From contig JAUIAY010000001.1 in the NCBI GenBank assembly GCA_030425285.1, positions 1,040,963 through 1,104,962 on the forward strand: a stretch of DNA of 64,000 nt, read 5' to 3'. The position numbers and the translations under genes were made by a program. The notes below the pieces were generated by a model that saw only the letters and a program-made list of their open reading frames with translations, ran no database searches and was not told the DNA's origin. The DNA comes from Bacteroidia bacterium. Lineage in GTDB: Bacteria; Bacteroidota; Bacteroidia; Flavobacteriales; Flavobacteriaceae. Positions 27,697 through 34,524 of the stretch are shown here, one piece after another; positions within the stretch are counted from its first letter, which is position 1; each line of letters opens with the position of its first letter.

Positions 27697-28950
27697 TTAT
27701 AAATCAAAGGCTTTTTGGACCTTATCAACATAATCTAATTTTTCCCATGTAAATAATTCCACATCTAAAGTCACATCCTCACCATTAGGTTGTGAAAATG
27801 TTTTAGAGATGGTTTCGGGTTTGCGTCCCATATGGCCATAAGCAGCAGTTTCACTATACATAGGTTGGCGTAATTTTAAGCGCTCTTCAATAGCTGATGG
27901 TCGCATGTCAAATATTTCAGAAACTTTTTGAGCAATTTCGCCATCGGTCATATTAAATGGGCAAGTTCCATAGGTGTCAATAAAAATACCCATAGGCTCT
28001 ACAACGCCAATAGCATAGCTTACCTGTACCAAAACTTCATCGCAAACACCTGCAGCCACCAAGTTTTTGGCAATGTGTCTGGTAGCATAGGCAGCACTAC
28101 GGTCCACCTTACTTGGGTCTTTTCCTGAAAAAGCACCACCGCCATGAGCACCTTTACCACCATAGGTATCTACAATAATTTTACGCCCAGTTAATCCAGT
28201 GTCACCATGTGGTCCACCTATTACAAATTTCCCAGTAGGATTGATATGGTATTTAATATTGTCATTAAACAGAGCCTGTAAATGCTCTGGTAATTTGGCA
28301 ACCACTCGTGGGATTAACACCTCTACAATATCTTTACGAATCTTTGCTAACATTTCCTCATCGGTACCAAAATCGTCATGTTGAGTAGACACTACAATCG
28401 AATCAATACGTTGTGGGATATTATCGTCACTATATTCAATAGTTACCTGACTTTTTGAATCAGGACGTAAATAGGTAATATCTTTATTTTCTCGGCGTAA
28501 GGCAGCCAATTCAATTAATATGCGGTGAGCCAAATCCAATGCCAAAGGCATGTAGTTTTCGGTTTCGCGAGTAGCATAACCAAACATCATACCTTGGTCA
28601 CCAGCTCCTTGCTCTTCTTTACTGGCTCTATCAACACCACGGTTAATATCTTCTGATTGTTCGTGAATCGCAGAAAACACACCACAGGAATTACCATCAA
28701 ACATATACTCACTTTTGGTGTAGCCTATATTGTTAATAGTATCTCTGGCTATTTTTTGAACGTCCAAATAGGTGTTGGACTTTACTTCACCTGCTAAAAC
28801 TACTTGCCCAGTGGTAACCAAGGTTTCACAAGCTACTTTGGAGTCTTTGTCAAATGCTAAAAAATGATCGATTAAAGCATCACTAATCTGATCGGCTACT
28901 TTATCTGGGTGTCCTTCAGATACACTTTCTGAAGTAAATAAATATGGCAT
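27697..28950 (-). CDS. metK: S-adenosylmethionine synthetase
   Basis: MetK joins methionine and ATP to make SAM, releasing PPi and Pi. The 417-residue product starts [20 protein letters not shown], the conserved N-terminus with the ATP-contacting His. It also contains MFGYATRET, the [13 protein letters not shown] region and [19 protein letters not shown]. The ATG at 28950 is chosen for this match; an in-frame ATG at 29040 would add 30 unusual residues and lies inside the predicted aptamer. About 130 bases of leader separate the promoter from the start and hold a SAM-II-like structure, so feedback by SAM is expected (inference). Confidence 0.97.
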   Translation of the reverse strand: MPYLFTSESVSEGHPDKVADQISDALIDHFLAFDKDSKVACETLVTTGQVVLAGEVKSNTYLDVQKIARDTINNIGYTKSEYMFDGNSCGVFSAIHEQSEDINRGVDRASKEEQGAGDQGMMFGYATRETENYMPLALDLAHRILIELAALRRENKDITYLRPDSKSQVTIEYSDDNIPQRIDSIVVSTQHDDFGTDEEMLAKIRKDIVEVLIPRVVAKLPEHLQALFNDNIKYHINPTGKFVIGGPHGDTGLTGRKIIVDTYGGKGAHGGGAFSGKDPSKVDRSAAYATRHIAKNLVAAGVCDEVLVQVSYAIGVVEPMGIFIDTYGTCPFNMTDGEIAQKVSEIFDMRPSAIEERLKLRQPMYSETAAYGHMGRKPETISKTFSQPNGEDVTLDVELFTWEKLDYVDKVQKAFDL

Positions 28951-29007
28951 AAATCCTAATTTTTTATTGTCGTTGAATTTACGGAAAAAAAGTGAGATTG
29001 CGCTGTG

Positions 29008-29038
29008 GCTAAAGAAGTGATATAGGTACTGCTTTAGC
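29008..29038 (-). promoter_or_regulatory. Candidate alternative hairpin of the metK leader
   Basis: On the minus strand GCTAAAG (29038-29032) and CTTTAGC (29014-29008) are exact complements around a 17-base loop. The 5' arm is the conserved GCTAAA of the SAM-II-like aptamer, so the two structures are mutually exclusive. This would be a natural switching element, although no terminator T run follows it. Confidence 0.5.
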
Positions 29039-29077
29039 ATTTTTTAATGAGGTTGCAATCAGACAAATTTTTCCTCT
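29032..29077 (-). ncRNA. SAM-II-like riboswitch aptamer in the metK leader
   Basis: Reading the minus strand: GAGG (29076-29073), then ATTTG, TTGCAACCTC, ATTAAAAAA, and GCTAAA (29038-29033). GAGG pairs with CCTC (29052-29049) to form P1. From memory, the SAM-II consensus has the same order and approximate spacing: a P1 of GUGG/CCAC type, AUUUG and UUGCAGCC in the loop, then UUAAA and GCUAAA in the pseudoknot strand. The aptamer begins about 11 bases after the -7 element, at the expected transcript start, and precedes metK. A covariance-model search was not possible. Confidence 0.65.
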
Positions 29078-29087
29078 TTTTGTGCGA

Positions 29088-29117
29088 CAAAAATACACAT
29101 TAAATTAGAACTACAAA
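29088..29117 (-). promoter_or_regulatory. Promoter for metK
   Basis: On the minus strand TTTG (29117-29114), an 18-base spacer and TATTTTTG (29095-29088) match the full Bacteroidota promoter. The implied transcript start, near 29081, falls just before the SAM-II-like aptamer. Confidence 0.75.
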
Positions 29118-29129
29118 ACGATATACATT

Positions 29130-29169
29130 AAAAACAGAAAGCCATTAAAACGAATATTTAATGGCTTTC
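29130..29169 (-). terminator. Terminator after amt
   Basis: On the minus strand AAAGCCATTAAA pairs with TTTAATGGCTTT around a short loop. A T-rich stretch (opposite A 29130-29134) follows a few bases later, so it is slightly imperfect. Confidence 0.7.
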
Positions 29170-29190
29170 CAAACTATACAAAAACAGAAA

Positions 29191-30429
29191 TTAATGTTCA
29201 TTTAATCTAAAATCGGGATAGGCGTCCATACCATGCTCGTGGGCATCTAATCCTTCAATTTCCTCTCGTTCTGAAACTCTAATACCAATGGTTTTCTTCA
29301 TGACAAAGAATATTACAAATGATGATACTATACAGATTAGTGCATAGGAAGCAATACCTATAAGCTGGCTGAAAAATTGAGCGCCACTGGCAAGCTTACC
29401 AAAAACACCTACGGCCAGCGTTCCCCAGATTCCACAAATTAAGTGAACCGCAATGGCTCCTACTGGGTCATCAAGTTTTAATCGGTCAATTAAAGAAACA
29501 GCAAATACAATAATGGCACCACCTATAGCGCCAATGATAATGGCGTCGCCTGGGCTCATAACATCGGCTCCAGCCGTTATGCTAACTAAACCACCAAGTA
29601 TGCCATTTAAAAACATGGTCAAATCTAAATTTTTGTAAATAATAAACGATACCATAGCGCAAGTAGCACCGCCAGCAGCTGCAGCTAGGCATGTGGTTAC
29701 TAATGTAATAGAGGTTAAGGAAGGGTCGGCTGATAATACAGAGCCACCATTAAAACCAAACCAGCCAAGCCATAAAATTAATACGCCTGCAGTAGCCAAT
29801 GGAATATTGTGGCCTGGAATGGCCTGAATTTGCCCATTTTTAAATTTTCCTATTCTTGCGCCTAACAAGCAGACAGCCACCAAAGCTGCCCAACCACCAA
29901 CAGAATGGACTAAAGTTGACCCGGCAAAATCATAAAATGGCGTTTCCAAGGTTTGTAAAAATCCACCTCCCCATTTCCAAGATCCGGCGATTGGATAAAC
30001 GATACCAACATATAATAATGTGAAAATCATAAACGGACCAATTTTAATGCGTTCGGCAACAGCGCCAGAAACAATGGTTGCTGCTGTTGCTGCAAACATA
30101 CCTTGGAATAAAAAGTCGGTCCAATAGGTGTATCCTGAATTGTATGTCAAGTCTAAATTTCCAGATACCATAGGAGCTTCCAAACCAAATCCTGAAAAAC
30201 CAAATAGTCCCCATGAATCATCACCAAAGCCAGGATACATGAGATTGAATCCAATTAAATAATATAGAAGAAGTCCAATAGTAATTATAAAGATGTTTTT
30301 GAAAAGAATGTTGAGTGTGTTTTTTTGACGAGTCAAGCCAATTTCTAAAAATGCAAAGCCTAAATGCATGAAAAAGACTAAAGCCGTGCAAATCATCATC
30401 CAAACATTATTTATAGTGAGTATTTCCAT
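29191..30429 (-). CDS. amt: Ammonium transporter
   Basis: A 412-residue Amt/MEP/Rh family channel that moves ammonium across the inner membrane. Eleven hydrophobic spans are apparent. Family signatures seen are FFMHLGFAFLEIGLTRQKN, FQGMFAATAATIVSGAVAER, the DFAGSTLVHSVGGWAAL region with the first pore His, and HLICGIWGTLAVGVFG with the second. It starts 9 bases after the PII gene, the usual glnK-amt order, so PII should gate the channel. A terminator follows at 29130-29169. Confidence 0.96.
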   Translation of the reverse strand: MEILTINNVWMMICTALVFFMHLGFAFLEIGLTRQKNTLNILFKNIFIITIGLLLYYLIGFNLMYPGFGDDSWGLFGFSGFGLEAPMVSGNLDLTYNSGYTYWTDFLFQGMFAATAATIVSGAVAERIKIGPFMIFTLLYVGIVYPIAGSWKWGGGFLQTLETPFYDFAGSTLVHSVGGWAALVAVCLLGARIGKFKNGQIQAIPGHNIPLATAGVLILWLGWFGFNGGSVLSADPSLTSITLVTTCLAAAAGGATCAMVSFIIYKNLDLTMFLNGILGGLVSITAGADVMSPGDAIIIGAIGGAIIVFAVSLIDRLKLDDPVGAIAVHLICGIWGTLAVGVFGKLASGAQFFSQLIGIASYALICIVSSFVIFFVMKKTIGIRVSEREEIEGLDAHEHGMDAYPDFRLNEH

Positions 30430-30438
30430 AGTCTTCAG

Positions 30439-30777
30439 CTAGTTTAGTGTTTGTCCGCCTTTCTCTCCCGTTCGTATTCTGTAAACCTCTTCTATGTTGG
30501 ATACAAATATTTTACCATCATCTACTTCGCCAGTTGAGCCAGCTTCTAAAATGGCATTTATGGTTGCGGCTTCAAAATCATCATTAACAACAATGGATAG
30601 GTACCGTCTTTGTATATCACTTGTGCTATAGCTCACGCCTCGATACACGTGACCTTCTTTTTCGTTGCCTAAACCCGTAACATCCCAATAGGAAAAAAAA
30701 TTAACGCCTACTTGATGAAGCGCATTTTTGACATCTGAAAACTTGGATTTTCGTATTACAGCTTCAATTTTTTTCAT
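30439..30777 (-). CDS. glnB: Nitrogen regulatory protein P-II
   Basis: A 112-residue PII trimer subunit that senses 2-oxoglutarate and ATP/ADP and docks on Amt through its T-loop. It starts MKKIEAVIRKSKFSDVKNAL. The T-loop region GHVYRGVSYSTSD contains the tyrosine equivalent to the modified Tyr51. The B-loop is seen in AGSTGEVDDGKIFV and the C-loop in YRIRTGEKGG. It is directly upstream of amt with a 9-base gap, so a GlnK-type role is most likely. No sigma-54 promoter was seen upstream. Confidence 0.95.
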   Translation of the reverse strand: MKKIEAVIRKSKFSDVKNALHQVGVNFFSYWDVTGLGNEKEGHVYRGVSYSTSDIQRRYLSIVVNDDFEAATINAILEAGSTGEVDDGKIFVSNIEEVYRIRTGEKGGQTLN

Positions 30778-31027
30778 AAAAGGAAATTATTTATTGTTGC
30801 TAAAACTAATAAAAAATAAAATATACCCTAAAAAAATTAGGGTATTATATTAAATATTATTAAATAATTAAGATTAAACCCTAAAAATTAAAGGGTTTGT
30901 TATTTTATACTATTATTTTAAATAATCTGTAATATGAGGTGTGAAATTGAAAAAAGTTAATTAAAATTTGGATTTTAAAATTTTGTGTTGCAATATTTGT
31001 GCTCACAAAGTTCAATAACTTACTGAA
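30778..31027. other. Divergent intergenic region with two related CCCTAA/TTAGGG hairpins
   Basis: Between glnB (minus) and the SAM-I leader (plus). ATACCCTAA and TTAGGGTAT (30823-30845) flank five A; AAACCCT and AGGGTTT (30876-30898) form a second stem with a similar core. Neither is followed by a clean T run. They could be operators for a regulator of either gene set, or paired structures at the ends of divergent transcripts. Otherwise only AT-rich sequence was seen. Confidence 0.5.
30968..30999 (+). promoter_or_regulatory. Probable promoter for the met operon
   Basis: TTG (30968-30970), a 21-base spacer and AATATTTG (30992-30999), one mismatch from TAnnTTTG. The implied transcript starts about 25 bases before the SAM-I aptamer. 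Confidence 0.45.
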
Positions 31028-31150
31028 ATGTTATCAAGAAAGGTGGAGGGATTAGACCCGATGAAGCCTTAGCAACCCTCTAGCAATAGAGAAGGTGCTA
31101 CATTCTACTTAATGGTTTATTCATTTATAAGCTCATTGGATAGATAACTT
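31028..31150 (+). ncRNA. SAM-I (S-box) riboswitch
   Basis: P1 is GTTATC (31030-31035) with GATAAC (31143-31148). Between them lie the S-box core elements in order: AAGAAAGGTGGAGGGATTAG, ACCCGATGAAGCC, TAGCAACC, the P3 hairpin CTCTA-GCAA-TAGAG, and AAGGTGCTA. These are the conserved kink-turn, pseudoknot and SAM-pocket segments of the class. It precedes a five-gene methionine operon. The expression platform is unclear; a short stem GCTTC/GAAGC (31211-31223) before the first gene is the only downstream hairpin noticed. Confidence 0.92.
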
Positions 31151-31273
31151 AAACGAATTTACTCATCTGTAAATCGTAAATTTTCTTTTTAACATTTTTC
31201 TATTAAGTATGCTTCACTGAAGCTTATTTGACTTTTGTTTTAATTATTTATTAACTCAAAAAAAATTAGAAAA

Positions 31274-32443
31274 ATGAGTGCAACAAAAATTATTCATTCC
31301 ATTCCTAGCGATCCGCTAACAGGAGCAATTTCGGTACCTGTGTACCAAACATCAACTTTTATTCAGGAAGCACCTGGTGTAAACAAAGGCTTTGATTATG
31401 CCCGAAGCAATAACCCAACTCGAAAAGTGTTGGAAGATGTTGTGGCAAATCTTGAAGGCGGACATTCTGGTTTTGCCTTTTCAACTGGGTTGGCAGCCAT
31501 AGATGCTGTTTTAAAACTCTTGTCCGCTGGTGATGAAATTATTGCCGTAGACGACATTTATGGAGGTGCGTACCGTTTATTTACACATGTCTATGAAAAG
31601 TTAGGCATAAAAGTGCATTATGTTGATACCACCGATGCCGAAAACGTAGCCAACCTTATTAGCAGTAAGACCAAATTGGTTTGGATCGAGTCGCCAACCA
31701 ACCCGACATTAAAAGTATCTGACATTCAAACCATAGCCATTATTGCGAAAAGTGTTGGGGCTTATTTGGTTGTTGATAATACCTTTGCAAGTCCAATAGC
31801 ACAAAAACCATTGTCTTTGGGTGCTGATATTATCATCCACAGTGGCACAAAATATATTGGAGGCCATTCCGATTTGGTTGCAGGATTGGTAGTAACAAAA
31901 ACCCAAGAACTTTCAGAAAAAATAAAATTCATCCAAAACGCATCAGGTGCCGTGTTGGGTCCTTGGGACTGTTTCTTAACCATCCGTGGTATTGAGACAT
32001 TGGAACTTCGTTATAAAAAGCAATGTGAAAATGCTTTTGCCGTGGCAGCATTTTTGTCCAGTCATCATGCGGTTCAAGATGTTTATTTTCCAGGACTGGT
32101 AACCCATAAAAACCACGAGATTGCCAAAAAGCAACAAAATGGTTTGTTTGGCGGTATTGTGTCATTTACGTTAAAAGAAGACACCCAAGAAGCAGCCAAT
32201 AATTTTGTGACCAGTACAAGCTATTTTAAATTGGCAGAAAGTCTTGGAGGCGTTAAAAGTTTGCTGTGCCATCCTCCACAAATGACCCATGCTTCAGTAC
32301 CAAGAGAGCGTCGTTTGCAGTCTGGCATCAAGGATTCGTTAATACGTTTGTCATGTGGTATTGAAGATGCCCAGGATCTGGTCAACGATTTAAACCAAGC
32401 TTTTACAGCAATTTCCAAAACCAAAAATTATGTCAAACAGTAA
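31274..32443 (+). CDS. PLP-dependent trans-sulfuration enzyme (cystathionine synthase/lyase or homoserine sulfhydrylase type)
   Basis: A 389-residue Cys/Met metabolism enzyme. Seen motifs: YQTSTF, YARSNNPTRKVLED, FSTGLAAIDAVL, WIESPTNPTLKVSDI, and the PLP lysine in HSGTKYIGGHSD. Its position after a SAM-I riboswitch and before homoserine dehydrogenase and methionine synthase places it in sulfur incorporation into activated homoserine. Whether it makes cystathionine or homocysteine directly cannot be decided from sequence, so no symbol is given. It overlaps the next gene by 14 bases. Confidence 0.9.
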   Translation: MSATKIIHSIPSDPLTGAISVPVYQTSTFIQEAPGVNKGFDYARSNNPTRKVLEDVVANLEGGHSGFAFSTGLAAIDAVLKLLSAGDEIIAVDDIYGGAYRLFTHVYEKLGIKVHYVDTTDAENVANLISSKTKLVWIESPTNPTLKVSDIQTIAIIAKSVGAYLVVDNTFASPIAQKPLSLGADIIIHSGTKYIGGHSDLVAGLVVTKTQELSEKIKFIQNASGAVLGPWDCFLTIRGIETLELRYKKQCENAFAVAAFLSSHHAVQDVYFPGLVTHKNHEIAKKQQNGLFGGIVSFTLKEDTQEAANNFVTSTSYFKLAESLGGVKSLLCHPPQMTHASVPRERRLQSGIKDSLIRLSCGIEDAQDLVNDLNQAFTAISKTKNYVKQ

Positions 32444-33509
32444 AACCATAAACCTTGTTGTTTTTGGCATTGGAAATGTTGGAAGCACTTTAATACAACA
32501 GATACAAGCTGCCAAAAAGCAATTGAACCAACAACAGATTAGTATTAGGATTCCTGTAGTTGCAAATTCAAAGCTGGCATTTTATAATGAAGAAGGATTA
32601 ACGCCTACTTGGGATTGTGACTTTCAGAAGTTTTCGGTGCCTTATAAAGTAGATGAAATTATAAGCTTTGTCAAGTCTCACAAATTTCAGAATTTGATTG
32701 CGATTGATGCGACTGCTAGCGTGGATTTCGTAAAAAATTATGTGTCTTTGGTTGAAAACGGCTTTCATATTGTTTCAGCAAATAAAGTAGCGAATACGCT
32801 GCATTATGATTTTTATAAAACACTTCGTAACACTTTAAAGAAGCATAATAAGTCCTTTCTTTATGAAACAAACGTAGGTGCAGGATTGCCCATTATTGAA
32901 ACTATTAAAAACCTTTATGGTTCGGGAGAACAAATCACCAAAATTCGTGGTGTGTTTTCTGGATCGTTAAGTTATATTTTTAATGAGTTTTCTGAAAAGG
33001 CCAAACCATTTTCCAAAGTTCTACAAGAGGCGTCAAATCTCGGGTTAACAGAACCTGATGCCAGAGAAGATTTATCCGGTAACGATGTAGCCAGAAAACT
33101 ATTGATTTTGGCACGCGAACTTAATTTTAAAGCCGAATTCAATCAAGTGAGTGTAGAATCTTTAGTGCCCAAAAAGCTTAACGGAAAGACCACCTTGCAT
33201 CAGTTTAAGACACGTCTTAAGGAATTGGATGAACCTTTTCGAAACCGAATATCTACTCTGTCTAAAGATGCTGTGTTGCGGTATGTTGGTGAATTGGATG
33301 TTGTAAATCAAACTCTAGAAGTGAAATTGGTTTCAGAGAAGAAGCAATCTGCAATTGGTCAGTTGCGAGGAGCCGATTCTATTTTTGAAATTTTTACCGA
33401 ATCGTATGGTGAAAGCCCTTTGGTAATTCAAGGAGCGGGAGCAGGAAAAGAGGTAACGGCAAGAGGTGTATTGTCCGATGTTATTAAGTTATCCAACGCA
33501 TTAAACTAA
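32430..33509 (+). CDS. hom: Homoserine dehydrogenase, monofunctional
   Basis: A 359-residue NAD(P)H-dependent enzyme reducing aspartate semialdehyde to homoserine, the branch-point precursor for methionine and threonine. The nucleotide-binding motif [16 protein letters not shown] is at the N-terminus. The catalytic region includes [39 protein letters not shown] and [20 protein letters not shown]. There is no fused aspartokinase and no ACT domain at either end. It overlaps the preceding PLP enzyme by 14 bases and ends 1 base before metH part 1, so the operon is tightly coupled. Confidence 0.93.
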   Translation: MSNSKTINLVVFGIGNVGSTLIQQIQAAKKQLNQQQISIRIPVVANSKLAFYNEEGLTPTWDCDFQKFSVPYKVDEIISFVKSHKFQNLIAIDATASVDFVKNYVSLVENGFHIVSANKVANTLHYDFYKTLRNTLKKHNKSFLYETNVGAGLPIIETIKNLYGSGEQITKIRGVFSGSLSYIFNEFSEKAKPFSKVLQEASNLGLTEPDAREDLSGNDVARKLLILARELNFKAEFNQVSVESLVPKKLNGKTTLHQFKTRLKELDEPFRNRISTLSKDAVLRYVGELDVVNQTLEVKLVSEKKQSAIGQLRGADSIFEIFTESYGESPLVIQGAGAGKEVTARGVLSDVIKLSNALN

Positions 33510-33510
33510 A

Positions 33511-34521
33511 ATGGGAAATATAAGATATGAAATAGAAAAAAGAATCTTGGTACTTGACGGTGCTATGGGAACCATGTTGCAGCGTTATAATTTTACTGAA
33601 GAAGATTTTCGTGGCGAAAGGTTTAAGGATTTTAAGCATCCGTTAAAAGGTAATAACGATTTATTGTCCTTAACGCAACCGCAAGCCATTGCCGAAGTAC
33701 ATAGAAAGTATTTTGAGGCTGGTGCAGATATTGTAGAAACCAATACCTTTTCTGGTACAACCATTGGTATGGCAGATTACCACATGGAAGATTTGGTCTA
33801 TGAGTTAAATTTTGAATCGGCTAAAATAGCAAAACAAGTTGCTGATGAGTTCACAAAAGCCAATCCTGAAAAACCACGTTTTGTAGCAGGAAGTATTGGT
33901 CCAACAAACCGTACGGCAAGTTTAAGTCCAGATGTAAACAGACCAGAATATCGCGCAGTAACCTTTGACGAATTACGCATTGCTTACAAACAACAAGTTG
34001 AAGCTTTAATTGATGGCGGAAGCGATATTTTGTTAGTCGAAACTATTTTCGACACACTAAATGCCAAAGCAGCCTTATTCGCTATTCAAGAAGTCAAGGA
34101 AGAACGTAAAATTGACATTCCGGTTATGGTATCAGGAACCATTACCGATGCTTCTGGTAGAACCTTGTCTGGGCAAACTGTAGAAGCATTTTTAATTTCA
34201 ATATCACATATTCCGTTGTTAAGTGTTGGTTTTAATTGCGCACTTGGTGCAGACCAATTACAACCGTATTTAAAACGCTTATCTCACGAAACCGATTTTT
34301 ACACATCAGCACATCCAAACGCAGGATTGCCAAATGCTTTTGGTGAGTACGACCAAACAGCCAAACAAATGCAACAGCTAATTGAAAACTACCTAAAAGA
34401 TGATTTAATAAACATCATTGGTGGTTGTTGCGGGACTACACCAGAACACATAAAAGCGATTGCCGAAGTTGCTGCTAATTACAAACCACGTGTCATTCCT
34501 GCGCAGGCAGGAATCTCTTAA
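33511..34521 (+). CDS. metH: Methionine synthase, homocysteine-binding domain (split MetH, part 1)
   Basis: A 336-residue protein equal to the N-terminal domain of cobalamin-dependent MetH, which activates homocysteine on zinc. The start region [15 protein letters not shown] and the zinc ligands, one Cys in GFNCALG and two in [12 protein letters not shown], are present. Split MetH is usual in flavobacteria. The last ten or so residues ([10 protein letters not shown]) are not family sequence: they are the translation of a palindromic repeat (34495-34514) that has entered the 3' end. Only 3 bases separate the stop from part 2. Confidence 0.95.
   Translation: MGNIRYEIEKRILVLDGAMGTMLQRYNFTEEDFRGERFKDFKHPLKGNNDLLSLTQPQAIAEVHRKYFEAGADIVETNTFSGTTIGMADYHMEDLVYELNFESAKIAKQVADEFTKANPEKPRFVAGSIGPTNRTASLSPDVNRPEYRAVTFDELRIAYKQQVEALIDGGSDILLVETIFDTLNAKAALFAIQEVKEERKIDIPVMVSGTITDASGRTLSGQTVEAFLISISHIPLLSVGFNCALGADQLQPYLKRLSHETDFYTSAHPNAGLPNAFGEYDQTAKQMQQLIENYLKDDLINIIGGCCGTTPEHIKAIAEVAANYKPRVIPAQAGIS
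34495..34514. repeat. REP-like palindrome at the 3' end of metH part 1
   Basis: ATTCCTGC and GCAGGAAT, exact inverted arms, surround GCAG. This resembles a palindrome widespread in bacterial intergenic regions (translated as V-I-P-A-Q-A-G-I). It lies within the reading frame and supplies the stop-proximal codons. Confidence 0.75.
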
Positions 34522-34524
34522 TCT

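Noticed and set aside
28951-29040. In-frame N-terminal extension of metK to the ATG at 29040
   Set aside because: The added 30 residues are unlike MetK proteins and the ATG overlaps the predicted aptamer; the start at 28950 matches the family. Kept only as a finding about regulation.
30778-30960. Sigma-54 promoter for glnB-amt
   Set aside because: No GG-N10-GC type element was found on the minus strand upstream of glnB.
31206-31228. Terminator hairpin (GCTTC/GAAGC) as the SAM-I expression platform
   Set aside because: Only five base pairs with a three-base loop and no proper T run; too weak to call, so it is mentioned only in the riboswitch entry.
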